A DNA stretch of 64,000 bases. Source: Tausonia pullulans. Lineage: Eukaryota > Basidiomycota > Tremellomycetes > Cystofilobasidiales > Mrakiaceae. The notes below the pieces were generated by a model, which saw only the letters and a list, made by a program, of their open reading frames with translations, made no database searches and had not been told where the DNA came from. The stretch covers positions 124,001 to 188,000 of the forward strand of contig OX637632.1 in assembly GCA_951802195.1 (NCBI GenBank), given 5' to 3'. Position numbers and translations under genes: made by a program. Of this stretch, positions 22,541 to 34,000 are shown piece after piece (position 1 is the stretch's first letter; every line of letters starts with the position of its first letter).

Positions 22541-25228
22541 TCAACGGCTTGCGGCCATCCTCGCTTCTGCTGCCCTCGCACGACGTTCCCTCTCAATCCT
22601 CGCGCGCACCTCGGGGCTCAAGCCGTTCAATCCTTCTCCGCCAGCTCTAGCGGAGTTCCCGTCCGCTCCACCACCGAGCCTCTGAGGCCCGGTCTTGGCC
22701 GTACCCAACGTCGTCGGCACGGCTAGGCGACGCGGCTCCGGAGGGGGCGACGACTCGATATCGGGCTTGCGAGCCTCCCTCTCCCGCATCTTTTCCTTGA
22801 GGCCCTTCCTCCGCTCCGTCTTCTTCTTGTCCTGCTCCTCTTCCATCTCGGCCGAAAGACCTGAGGGCACGCGGGCACCTCCAGGCAACGTCGAGGTCCA
22901 GTCCCATCGCGCCGGACGGGCGTGTGCTGAACGACGGAAAACGGATCGAATGGCACGATTCGGGCTGAGGTCGTACGCCGTCCGGAAAGTGCTTGGGGAA
23001 TGGGCGGGCGAAGCCGAGGACTCGCCACTGGCACCGGAGGGACAGAGAGCGGTGGGCACGGGGACCGTTGGATCGGCGTCTTTTTCGTCAAGTAGCCATT
23101 GGACGACGTCCTGCTGGCCGGCAACCGCGGCGACCTGGAGAAGAGTGACCTCCTTGATGCGATCCTCCTCACAGAGCCAATGCGGGAGCTCGCCCCGGCT
23201 ATCCAGTTCAAGCTCACTGGCCCACTTGTCCCAAAAAGCGGCGAGCGCCTCGAGACGGCCCTTGCGGATCATCTCGAGCAACCGGCGCCAGCGCTCGCGG
23301 GCACGCTCTTCCTCGTCCGAAAGCTTGGGTACAGCTGGCTTAAGTACCTTGGTGGGGGGTTTTGCGACGGGGATGGGGCGGGAAATCTTGGGCTTGAGAG
23401 AGGCGACATAGGCAGCCTCCATGGCCGCGAGAGCTTCCTCCGTGTGGAACGACGTCTTGACGCGGGTGAGCTCGTGATAGCAACGGAGCAGTTCGGAGAG
23501 GGTCTAGCGTGCAACGAATCAGGGAGAGCCTGTCAGACTAGTACGATATATGCATCCACGACAAGGACTAGGACCGACCGGTCGTCTCGTCGGGAAAGGG
23601 AATGTCCGGATCCGCTCGTCATCTGAGAAAGGATACACGCTAGGAGAATCAGCAAAGGTTCTCCTAAGAATGATTATCCTGCGGCTGCAAGCATGTACCC
23701 TTTGCAATGACGGCACCTTCGTAGCCCCAGAACGTCTTCCTTCCAGAATCATTGGCGCGAACAAAGACTCGTTCGGCGACGTTGAAGTCATCCGCCCAGC
23801 TCTCGAGCAGGTCTCGGATTTCCTGGAGTAGACAACAAGAGGTGGACGTCAGAGTTGGCAACAACTAGATGGCGTGAGCGCCAGAGAGGTGGAGATCGCA
23901 GACCGCACGTCGTTGAGCATCATCTCCCCTGCGCGGCGCATCTGGGCTCCGATCGAATTGGCAGGACCGTTTCCCTGGTCATGCTTGGACTGAGATCCTC
24001 CCTGCTTTTTGCGCGCTGGAAGGGTCGTTGGACAAGTGATTCTTGTCAACTACTGTGGGCGCGCAGTGAGGCTTCCTCCCGCGCAAGCGCGCCTCGAGAC
24101 TCACTTGTATAGCGGTGGAACGTCTTGTGCCTAAGAACCCGGACCTCGCCTGCATCGCCCTTAATGACCTTCTTGCCCGTTCGCTTCCCTCCGAGCGCGA
24201 CCACCATGCCCGCAAAATGCCCACCGGCGACCATAAGCAGGACCCACCGTCGCTCGCCATCCTCGCCGAGGGCAGCGTCGCTCTCCGTAAGCTGGAGATC
24301 CCTGAGACAGGGAAGGAAGTCGGCCGGGTTGGTGAGATACGAGGGAAAGAGGGCCCGATAGACGCCGAATTGGGCGGTGTTGGGCGAGATCGGCGTTGGC
24401 GGGACAGTGAAGTAGACAAGAGCAGTACGGAGGGCAGCCCGGTTCCGCAGGAAGGCCTCATCCTCGGAGTCTCCCTCTGAGTCAGAAAATGGACGAGGGG
24501 AGGACGGCCCATCGAGACGTTGTTTGCGAAGGAGGTTCGTCACCTGGTCTCGACCTGTCGCCGACGTGTTGGACCCGGCGGATTCGGAGCCAGAGATCGA
24601 AGAGAGGTCTGGCGTTGACGCGGGAGAGTGGGGAGGTCAGCCTCCCATCCCAAGCTCTGCGCGCTCTCGCGAGACAATTTGGGAGAGGGAAGTCGCTCAA
24701 AGCCTCTCGACGAGCTGTGTTGGACCAAGCGAAGCAGGGAACCATCAAAGAGACCCAGGAGACTAGGGACGAACCATCGACCATGCTTTCAAAGTCCTCG
24801 AGCGAGAGAGGCGTCCCTTTCTTGACTTTGCGCTGAACGCCTTCGGGACCGCCTCCGACCGATGCTGCAGTCATTTTGGCACGAACATTGTAGCGATGCC
24901 AGTCGTCCTTGAAGTGGGCACGCTGCTCCTCGACGTCTTCGAAGAAGGCGCCGGGACAGATGCCGCAGGATAGGCCGCCGCTTGCCCGATCCGCCTGGGC
25001 GGTGGTCGTGGAGAAGGAGAGGGTATCTGAGCTAGTATTACTCGAGATGGGCGGACCAGTGGTGTCGTCGTTGGCGGTGGCAGTGGTGGACACAGAGGAG
25101 AAGGGCACAGGGTGCGGCTGGACGTGGAGGTTTCGAACCGTGAGTTGGTCGAGGAGGTCTGGCGGAAGAGCGAAAACGTTGAGAGGCTGCGGCCAGCGGA
25201 GGGCGCGCTTTCCAGCTATGGTCGACAT
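22541..25228 (-). CDS. VMS1: Vms1/ANKZF1 peptidyl-tRNA hydrolase of ribosome quality control
   Basis: Vms1 cuts nascent chains from tRNA on stalled 60S subunits and binds Cdc48. Six phase-consistent exons: 24775-25228, 24105-24608, 23909-24015, 23699-23822, 23579-23622 and 22541-23503, giving 731 residues. An N-terminal C2H2 zinc finger (GLSCGICPGAFFEDVEEQR, about residues 85-118) is followed by the release-factor-like VLRF1 domain (about 205-345: ALVYFTVPPTPIS, GGHFAGMVVAL, KTFHRYTTRKKQGGSQSK). The GSQ loop carries the glutamine that corresponds to the GGQ of eRF1. Ankyrin-like helices (VTLLQVAAVAGQQDVVQWLL) lie near 480. A basic C-terminal helix (EVRARIERERRARAAEARM) resembles the Cdc48-binding VIM. 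The first intron, about 166 nt, is longer than the others and its acceptor is the least certain. Confidence 0.93.
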
Positions 25229-26220
25229 GTAGGGGAAAGGTGCGAGGGTGGGCGGAGAAGGGTGAAGGGAAGGGCTGATAGTGGGTGAGAGGAGGTGGAG
25301 GAGAAAAGGCGACGGCGACCTGGCTGAGAGGCATGACGCGGCCTGTCCCCGCCTGCCTTTCGTCCAACACGTGAATGAGTCAATTTCGTCGAATCGAAAG
25401 TGCGAAAGAAAGGAGCCGATGGAGCCGCGCTTGCCGAGGAGCGACTGGCTTCAGGAGGGGAGACAGAGAGATTTGAGAAGCATGATGTCGCTCTGTGTAA
25501 CACGCACGCGAGCGCTTCTCTGCTTGAGGCCCCTGTTTCCGCCTGCACGCAGCATGATATTTGACACCAGTCCAGGTCGGGAATATAGGGTCGTGCGCGG
25601 GCGTGCGAGGAGAGGGTGACTGAGAGAGAGGGCCATCCTGCAGCACGCCCTGGTTTGCGTCCGTGGCGTCGTCCTTCCTTGAGCTTGTCTGTCTGTCACC
25701 GAGCAGCAAGTGCACCCTTGTATCGACAAGACCAACGAGTCGCGCGGGGGAGAGGGAACAAGCAAGAACGTAGCGTGATGAGAACATGGTTGAGGATTAA
25801 TCAACATAGCTACAGCTCCAAGAGTGACGTTGTGGAGAGGGGCCCACATGCAGCTGCTGTCTATGGATAGCTGGTAAAGTGGCGGACCCGACGCGTCGTG
25901 GCTTTCTCTTTCCTTCACCGCGCACCCGCGCGCGCGCTTCAACCCTAGCAAGCCTACCCGCCCTCTCTCGCTCGCCCGCTCACGAACACCCTCCTTAGCT
26001 CGGCCCCTTTTTCTTCCAACCCCCACCCCCCTCTCTTCCCCTCTCTCTTCTTTCCACTCTTACCTCACTTCTCGTCTGCGTACCCCTAGTTCACCCAAGG
26101 CCCTTCACCCGCCTTCCGTTTCAGCTCCCTCGGCGTCTCTCTCTTCGCCAGGACTCTTTCTTCCCCTTCCCCTTTCTCCGTGTGCCCCTCGCCTCGCGAC
26201 CTCTCGTACCAGTTCCCGCC
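25229..26220. other. Divergent intergenic region with a pyrimidine-rich leader
   Basis: Nearly 1 kb between the divergent VMS1 and polysaccharide-lyase starts. The stretch 25980-26170 is strongly C/T-rich, as is usual for fungal promoters and 5' UTRs of highly transcribed genes. No gene is supported. Confidence 0.45.
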
Positions 26221-29200
26221 ATGGCCTATCGCCAGCACCAGAACTACGGTGCTTCTACCGACAATGTCCCCCTTGGACCCGCCGACAATGCGCCCTACAC
26301 TGACGGTGGCTACTCTGCCGCCAACTACAACAACGCGCCCGGAGGTAAGCCAGCCAAGCCAGCCCTCTCTTTCTCTCGCTTCACCCTCCCACCTTCCTTT
26401 TCGCATGCTGCCCCCACACCGGTCACTTGCCCTTGGACGTGTGGGCTGCTCTGCTGCTGGTAATTTCCTGGAGCGATATATCGAGCGTCGCTCTTTCTGC
26501 GCGCGGGCTGTGTCCCGTCCGTCCCACCGGAGGTGGTCAGTCCCAGGCAGCGCGGGCGCTGCTGGATTGGGTGCTCTCTCGCTAGCTCGCTAGCGCCGCG
26601 CTGCGCCCAGTCTACGACCATCTGGCCACGTCCTTCCATCCCCTCCTGGCTTGAGAACTTTAGCTCACCATCTTCTCGATCTCTCTTTCAGGCGGTTACT
26701 CTGCCCCTGGTAACGACTACGGCTACGTCCCCAAGAAGAAAGGCCGTTCTAAGTGGCTCCTCATCGGACTCCCTCTCGCCATCCTCGTCATTGTGTGTCC
26801 GCTTCCGCCCCATTGCACTTTTGGGGGGATGGCGATGTGAGAAAAGCACACAACGAGCTAACCGAATTGTTGATCCCAGATCGGTGCCGTCGTCGGAGGA
26901 GTCCTCGGCTCGCGCGCCGCTAAGGACAATGACAACGCGTCGACGTCCTCCTCCAACGCTGGCTCGAATGGAGGAAGCACGTCCAATGGTCACCTGAGCA
27001 GCACTACGACTGATGCAGGCTCTGCAGCCGCGAGTTCTGCCGCTGTCAAGGGTCTCGCCCGGGTCGCCACCGGAACCGATACGTACCTGAACCCGATCTA
27101 CCCGACCCAGACCGTGAGTGTGTGAGGTCCACAGCGCCCGTCCGCGAGTGAGGTGAGAGATGCTGATGGACGCACTGCTGTTGCTGCTGCTGCTCTTCGC
27201 TGTCAACTCGCCAGACCGGCACTGCCTACGGCACCCCGACGGCGTCTGCCCGCACGAACCACCAGTGGCCATCGGACCCGGACTCACCGTCATCGTCGTC
27301 GCTCCGGACGCACCCTCGGCTAATTGCGCCGGCGTACAAGTGGGAGGCCCTCTCGCAGCTCATCGCCAATGACGCCTATCTTGCCAGCTGGAACGCTACG
27401 ATCTTTGCCAACGCAACCAAGGACGCCGCCGCGGACTCGATCACCTACGAGCTCGACGGCGGCCTCAACGGCTCGGGCGTCCTTGACCCGGCGCGAATTC
27501 TCAAAATGCGAATCAAGAACTGGGGCTACGCTTGGCGGATGTCGAAGGATACCAAGTGGGTCGACCGGGCATATGCCGAGCTTCAGGTGCGTGTCTCGCA
27601 CAAGGGAGGAGGAAGGCGGGGTCGCAGCGAACTGACGACTGCGCTCTCGTTGACCTCGCCACCAGGTCGCGATGGGCGACGATGCGTCGATTCCCTTCGG
27701 TGATCCGGCGACGGGCCGCTGGAACCCTGCTCACTTCCTTGACGTCGCCGAGTTTACGTCAGCGTTCGGCATCGCCTACGACTGGTTCCACGACGGGTTC
27801 TCAGACGAGCAGAAGACCAAGCTCCGCGACGCCATTGTCACCAACGGTCTCAACTACTGCCAGGCTTCTCTCACCGGCGCCAGCAGTGCGAGCAGCTACT
27901 CATGGTGGTGCGTCCCGGCTGAGTTTCCGCGGTCTCACAAGCCTGCCAGGCGTGGCAGAGTCTTTCAAGTCTGAAGCTGACCTGGCGACGACTGCGCGAC
28001 ATGCCGCCTGCTCGCCCCCTTCCCATCTAACTCTCGTAGGACGGGCGTCAATGGTGAATCCGCTCCACTTCGTCCTTGAAAAGGGCCGATGTTGACACTT
28101 GGTTGCCCATCAGGCAACTGGAACTGCGTCTGTAACGCCGGCTGCACGCTTGCCGCCCTCGCCATTGTCGACGAGGACACCACGGGCGTCGCCCAGTCGG
28201 TCATCGACAACGCGACGACCAACGCTAAGGCCAACTGCGCCCGCGCCGTCGCCTCTGACGGAACCTGGGTGTAAGTGTCGCCGGCTGGATCAAGCACGCT
28301 GGCGCTGATTTGCTGGCTATGTATGTTTCGTCCATGCGCGCTCGCAGCGAGGGTCCCAACTACTGGTGAGGCGCGCATCCAATGATCTGTCCGCTTTACT
28401 TTTGGCTCACATGCACGACTCGATGCTCCTCTCCAGGTACTTCGGCACGACTGGTTTCGCTGAGCTCTCGTCTGCCCTCACGGTCGCGACGGGATCGGAT
28501 CAGGGCCTCCTTGACGCGAACCCCGACTTTTACAAGACCGGCATGTACCACATGTATGTCACTGGAATGACCTCGCTCTTCAACTACGTGAGTTGTCCTG
28601 TCTGTCTGCCTGGGTCCGGGTTTCTAAATGGGAAAGGTGGAGAGTCTGTCTGACGGACCTCGCCACTCGATTCAACTCGGCCGACGTCACTTGCTTCCAG
28701 GCCGACCATGGGCCCAACAAGTACTCGTCGACCGCCAACTCAGTCATGTACCTCGGTGGCGCTGCCAAGCACCCGGAGTACACGCTCTTCCAACGCGACC
28801 GCATCGGTGAGGCTCAGCATCGACCTGGGCGGAAGGAGTCCGCCTTGGCTGACATAGTGCCCTTCCTCGTCACTCTCCGCCATGTCCAGACGCGTCTGAG
28901 CCCTTTGCCATGTTTTGGTATGATCGTAAGTCCGAGTCTGTTTCGCAGTAGCTCTGTTGTCCCTCTGTCGTGTTCAAAGGCGGTCAGCGAGGCTCACCAA
29001 GTCTCGTCCTCGCTCTCCCCCCCCCCCCTCCCCCCCCTCCCCTTCCTCAGCTTCGCTCATCGGCTCCTGGTGGGACGGCCTGGCGCTCGATCACCACTTC
29101 GACAGCGGAAGCAACGACTGGGCGTCGATGCGGAGCACATGGACCGACAACAACGGCCTCTATGTCGCGATGAAGGCCGGCAATATGACAAGCCACCAGA

Positions 29201-30624
29201 CGCACGGTGACATCGTGAGTCTTTGTGGCATGGCGTGGTGTGACGAGCCTGGAGGATGAGGCTCTGAGTCTGAACGACGGCTGGTTTTACCCTCTTCCCC
29301 TGCGTCGGCCACCAGGACGCCGGAGACTTTGTCCTCGACGCGCTCGGACAGCGCTGGGCCGGTGAGCTCGGTTCTGCCAACTACCTCTCGACAGGTTACT
29401 TCAGCAGCGAGGCGAGTGGAAAAATGCTGACGTCTGAGCGCGCTCTGGGAGGGAGTCCTGTTTCAGGTTGCTGATCTTGTGTATGTGTGCCCCGCGTCTG
29501 CCCTCCAGGCTGAGAACTCCCAGCGCTGGCTCTACTACCGGAAGCGGACTGAGGGCCAGAACACGATTGTCCTCAACAAGCTCAATCAGGCGAGTGCCCC
29601 GATACTCAACCCGTCATCTTTTGTCTTCTCACTGCCGCTCGGCTGACGCTGCTCCCCCTGCTTGCCCTGCTTCTCTTCCTCCAGGCCGTTCAGAGCCAAC
29701 CCCCCGTCTTCTTCGGCTCGTCGAATGACGCCCAGGGCGCTTCACCCGTTATGTCGCTTGCATCGGGCTCGACGGCGTTCTACCGGATGGACCTCACCGA
29801 CGCCTACAACGGCACCAAGATCGAGCGCGGTGTCCGCATGATCAACCAGCGGCAGCAGGTCCTGTGCGTATCGTTGGCCTTCTCTTCCCTTCCGTCCGTC
29901 GTTGTCTCCTCCGCCGCTGACAGACGCTGGCTTGCCTGTTCTGGTGCGCGCTTTCAATTCATCACAGGATCCAGGACGAGATCACCGCCCCCGATGCGTC
30001 CAACATCCAGTGGCGGATGCACACCAAGTGTGTCTCCACCATGTCTTAGTCGCCCACATCTGGACGCACGCTCACCCTGTCTCCCTGTCTCCCTCTCTCA
30101 CCGCCTTCTCAGCGCGACCATCGCCATCTCCGATGACAAGCTCACCGCGACGCTAACCCTCGGCGGTGGTACGCCCCCTCTTCTTGCACTTGCTCGTGCC
30201 GCGTAAAAAAACGGGACGAAACGCTGACCGCTTGCGCGCATGTCTGCCTGGCTTCCCACAGAGACCATGGAGGTCAAGATCCTCGCCCCGACGACCGGCG
30301 CTGGCTTTTCCACTGGTGCGTACGCCGCTCGCCGGCCGCTCGTTGCGTGTGTCGGCGCCTGCTTGAGCTGACCCTGCATGTTGACTTCACCCCACCTCAG
30401 CACCGCCCATTCGCTACGACTCGGACCCTCCTCTGCCGACTCAGACGGACGGCAACGTCGCCGACCAAGAGAACAAAGGCACAACCGTCCTCGTCATCGA
30501 GTTCACCGCCGGGACCACGACCTCGCTTGAGGTCCTCTTCAATCCCAAGTGGCCCAGCAATCCCACGCTCGTCACCCCCCCCAACGTGGCTCTTGCCAAT
30601 TGGTCTGTGTCGTCTCACAATTAA
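26221..30624 (+). CDS. Membrane-anchored heparinase II/III-like polysaccharide lyase, copy 1
   Basis: Nineteen phase-consistent exons (26221-26344, 26692-26792, 26880-27113, 27215-27586, 27666-27907, 28040-28053, 28114-28270, 28348-28365, 28437-28587, 28701-28806, 28890-28925, 29051-29214, 29316-29411, 29509-29589, 29685-29863, 29968-30027, 30113-30168, 30262-30315, 30401-30624) give 822 residues. A Tyr/Gly/Asn-rich cytosolic tail precedes KKKGRSK and one hydrophobic segment (about 63-84), followed by a Ser/Thr linker: a type II membrane or cleaved secreted protein. The catalytic part shows the (alpha/alpha) toroid signature NWNCVCNAG (about 363), then THGD and DAGDFVLDALGQRWAGELG (about 574) and RTEGQNT, all typical of heparinase II/III families, plus a C-terminal beta domain. 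The substrate cannot be told from sequence. Two introns use GC donors. Most of the gene is identical to copy 2 at 39.4 kb. Confidence 0.87.
26888..30565 (+). repeat. 3,678-bp duplicated tract, copy A
   Basis: From 26888 to 30565 the sequence matches 39856-43533 at a constant offset of 12,968 bp. Exons, introns and a long C-rich intron tract agree in every stretch that I compared. Immediately outside the tract the two copies differ but remain homologous at the protein level. Confidence 0.93.
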
Positions 30625-31041
30625 ACGGGTGGTTTCCCACCCATTCTCTCTTTTTTTTTCTCGTATAAGATTCCCTTCGTCGCTCCTTTTCTCTGTCAAA
30701 CAGCCCATCTCGAATTCCCTTCTCACCTCCATTTTGTCCCTTCGTTGGTGTCTTGACTCATGGACCTTTGTCTATTGGTTTCCCATATGCCTGCTGGCTT
30801 GCGTCGATCTTTTATTCATTCTTTCACGATTAGGATCGATGACTGTGCCTCAATCACGCCCTGATACGCTGCAATTAGCGGAGGGACGACGACGCGCCAC
30901 GCGTGTCCGTTGTTCCTGAGCGACGCGCACGAACCGTCACTCCGCCGATTTTCGAGTGCAGTCTGCCGTTTCTTGAAGTCAACCTCCAACCACCGACGCC
31001 CCGTTCCCCTGCCGCTTCCCTCTCCTCTTCCTCCTTTTTCC
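30625..31041. other. Intergenic sequence upstream of RRP5
   Basis: About 417 bp between two plus-strand genes. T-rich 3' UTR sequence follows 30625 and a C/T-rich leader precedes 31042. No gene is supported. Confidence 0.4.
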
Positions 31042-34000
31042 ATGGCTCCTCTGCAGAACAAGGGCAAGAAGCGCGCTGCTGAGGACGTGACGTCGTCGTC
31101 GAAGAAGGTCAAGTCTTCCTCCAAGTCTGCGGCGTCCAGCTCGTCCGGAGTCGCCGCCGCGCCGCCGGTATACAAGTCGTCGCTCGTCGCGGATGAGGTT
31201 GACTTTCCTCGAGGCGGAGGATCAACCCTCACGCCGTATGAGTTCAAGGAGGCCACCAATGAGGCCAGGCAGGAGGCCGACCGCGACGCCAAGGTCGAGG
31301 TACGTTCAAGGCTTGCCTAACACTCCCCTCAGGCGCGACAGGCTGAGAACGCAACGCTGTCCACTTCCATCCAGGATTCTGCTGCTGCCGTGAAAAAGTC
31401 CAAGCTCAATGGTAAGGAGGCCTCTGGCAAGAAGTCCAAGGGCAAAGCCGCTGCTTCGATGGCGTCTCATGACGCCGACACGTTCCGTGAGTCGCAGAGC
31501 GCGCATGTACCATTCTTCGGGTGGACCGACGGCATATGGGCTGAGCCTGGTTTACTCACTTAATGTAGGCGTTGAGCACCTCAATTATAAGGTCAGTCTA
31601 TCGAGCTAGCGTCCAGCTGAGCGGATAATGTCAGCTGGCGCTGTGCTCGGAGTTATAGTGACTGAACGGATCCTGCCGGTCTGTCGATTTGTCCGATAGC
31701 GTCTCTCAATCGGAACTCCCTTGCTCGGCCGAATCCACTCGATTCACTCTCTTCACCTCATCGTCTCTCTCCCGAACCAGCTCTTTGCCCATGTCCCCAT
31801 TACCTCGATCTCGGCTGCGCTCACCTCCCGGCTGTCGTCACTCTCGGGTTCGACCGGGTCAACCGATGGCGAGGAGGAGGAGGAAGAGGACGTCCCTTCT
31901 CTCGAGAGCCTCTTCAAAGTTGGACAGTACGTGCGCGCCCGGGTCAGCGCTATCTACGGTGTTGGGCAGAGCAACCCGCCCGCGCTCGAGGGCTGGCGGC
32001 CCAGGAACGACACTGAGTGGAGCTGCCGGCGCGTCGAGCTCACCCTTCAGCCGACTATCGTTAACGAGGAGGTTGCCAAGCTCGACCTCGACGAGGGCTT
32101 TGTATGTCACTCCAGCCCTGTGCTCTATTGTGCTTCGTCGTTTGAGGCATGCTCACTCTGTTTTCTACCTCGCGCAGTGCCTTACCGCGGCCGTCCAGAG
32201 CGTTGAGGACCATGGATACCTCCTCGACATCGGTATCCCTACATTCCAAGGCTTCCTTCCCTTTAAGGACTCCAAGGAGTTCACTCCGAACTCCATTTCG
32301 AAAGACGGTGCGTAGATCGTGTCTCTGCCTGGGTGGGTCTTCAGTGGTCATCTATATCTGACGCGGGAAGCGCCCCGATTCTTTCTAGGCCGCAACCTTG
32401 AGGTTGGTCAGCTCGTCGACGTCTGCGTCACGAATCTTGCGGAGAACAAGCGGACATGCACTTTCACCATCTCGCGTGACAAGGTCACCAAGTCCTCGGT
32501 GTGTCTGGTGTGACAGTCACTCCTGGCTTGGATCTTACCGTCCGCTGATTCAGGGTAGTCGCCTTTCCGCCGGATTTTCAACAGCTCTCCAACGTCTCCT
32601 CCATCAACTCCCTCCTCCCCGGGGCCCTCGTCCAGGCTCTCATTACTGCTGTTGTACCCTCGTCCGGCCTCAACCTCAAGCTCCTCGGCTTCTTCGACGG
32701 CTCCGTCGATCTCTTCCATCTTCCCACTGGAGTTGACATGTCAACTTACTCCGTCGGGAAGAAGGTCAAGGCCCGGATCACTTATCTCACGACGAGCGCC
32801 GCCGACCAGACCCAGAGGTTTGGTCTCTCCCTGCTCCCGCATGTTGTTGCTCTCGGCGACCAACAGGCGCCCGAGGGTGCGGAGTCGATGGAGGAGTTTG
32901 CCGAGAACGGCACCATTTTCGAGAAGGTTACCGTTCTTCGGGTCGAGCCCGAGTGGGGGCTCGTTGTCGACGTCGACGACGGGGTTCAGGGTTATGTCCA
33001 CGTGAGCGCGCTTATGGTTTTTCGCAGACGCTGCATCGCCCCACATCTGGTTCACTCAGCCCTTTGCTTTCTTTATAGATTTCGCACGTCTCGGATGAGC
33101 ATGTCTCGACGCTCTCGGCGTCTCAGGGCCTCTTCAAGGTCGGCTCCACGCATCGTGCACGCGTCATCGGCGTCTCCTCGCTCGATGGCCTCATCCAGCT
33201 CTCATTCAAGACCTCGGTTCTTGACCGCAAGTTCATGAACGTCTCGGAAGTCAAAATTGGGGCGATAATGAAGGGGACCATCAAGAAGCTCACCTCCAAT
33301 GGACTCTTCATCAACCTCCAAGGCAGCACCGACGGTGCCGTCTTCCCCCTGCACTATGCCGACATTCGGCTCAAGAACCCCGAGAGGAGGTTCAAGATTG
33401 GATCGACCGTCAAGTGCCGAGTGAGTCGTCTCCTCAGTGCGCAACTCCGTCGTAGTATCTAGATCCAAGTCTTACCTTAAACTCTTGTGCCTCAGGTCCT
33501 CAACACCGTCCTCGAGAGCAACCGCGTCTCGCTCACCCTCAAGAAGACCCTCGTCGAGTCGGACCTTCCGATCGTCGCGTCGTTCGACGACGCTCAGATC
33601 GACACGGTCACCGATGGTGTCGTCTCGCGCTTCCTTGACAAAGGCCTCCTTGTCGACATGTACGGTGGCGTGAGGGCGTTCGTTCCCGTGGGTGAGGCGA
33701 GCGACGTCTTTGTGCAAAACCTCGAGGACTTCTTCTTTGTCGGCAAACCCGTCAAGATCAAGATTATCAACCGCGACGAGTCCACCTCACGCCTCGTCGC
33801 TTCCATCCGCCAGGCTGTCCCCGGATCGACCTCCAAGGCTGCTCTTGCCACCATCTCTACCTCGGACATTGAGATCGGAACCGTCGTCCAGGGCACAATC
33901 TCGGCCATCCACACCGCTCACGTCCTGCTCTCTCTCGTTCCGTCCCAAGCCAAGGCACTCCTCAGTAAGGCCAACCTCGCCAACCACCGCGGGGTCTCCG

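Noticed and set aside
29017-29046. C-rich tract as a possible regulatory or structural element
   Set aside because: It sits in the polypyrimidine region before an intron acceptor (29050), where a C-rich run has an ordinary role.
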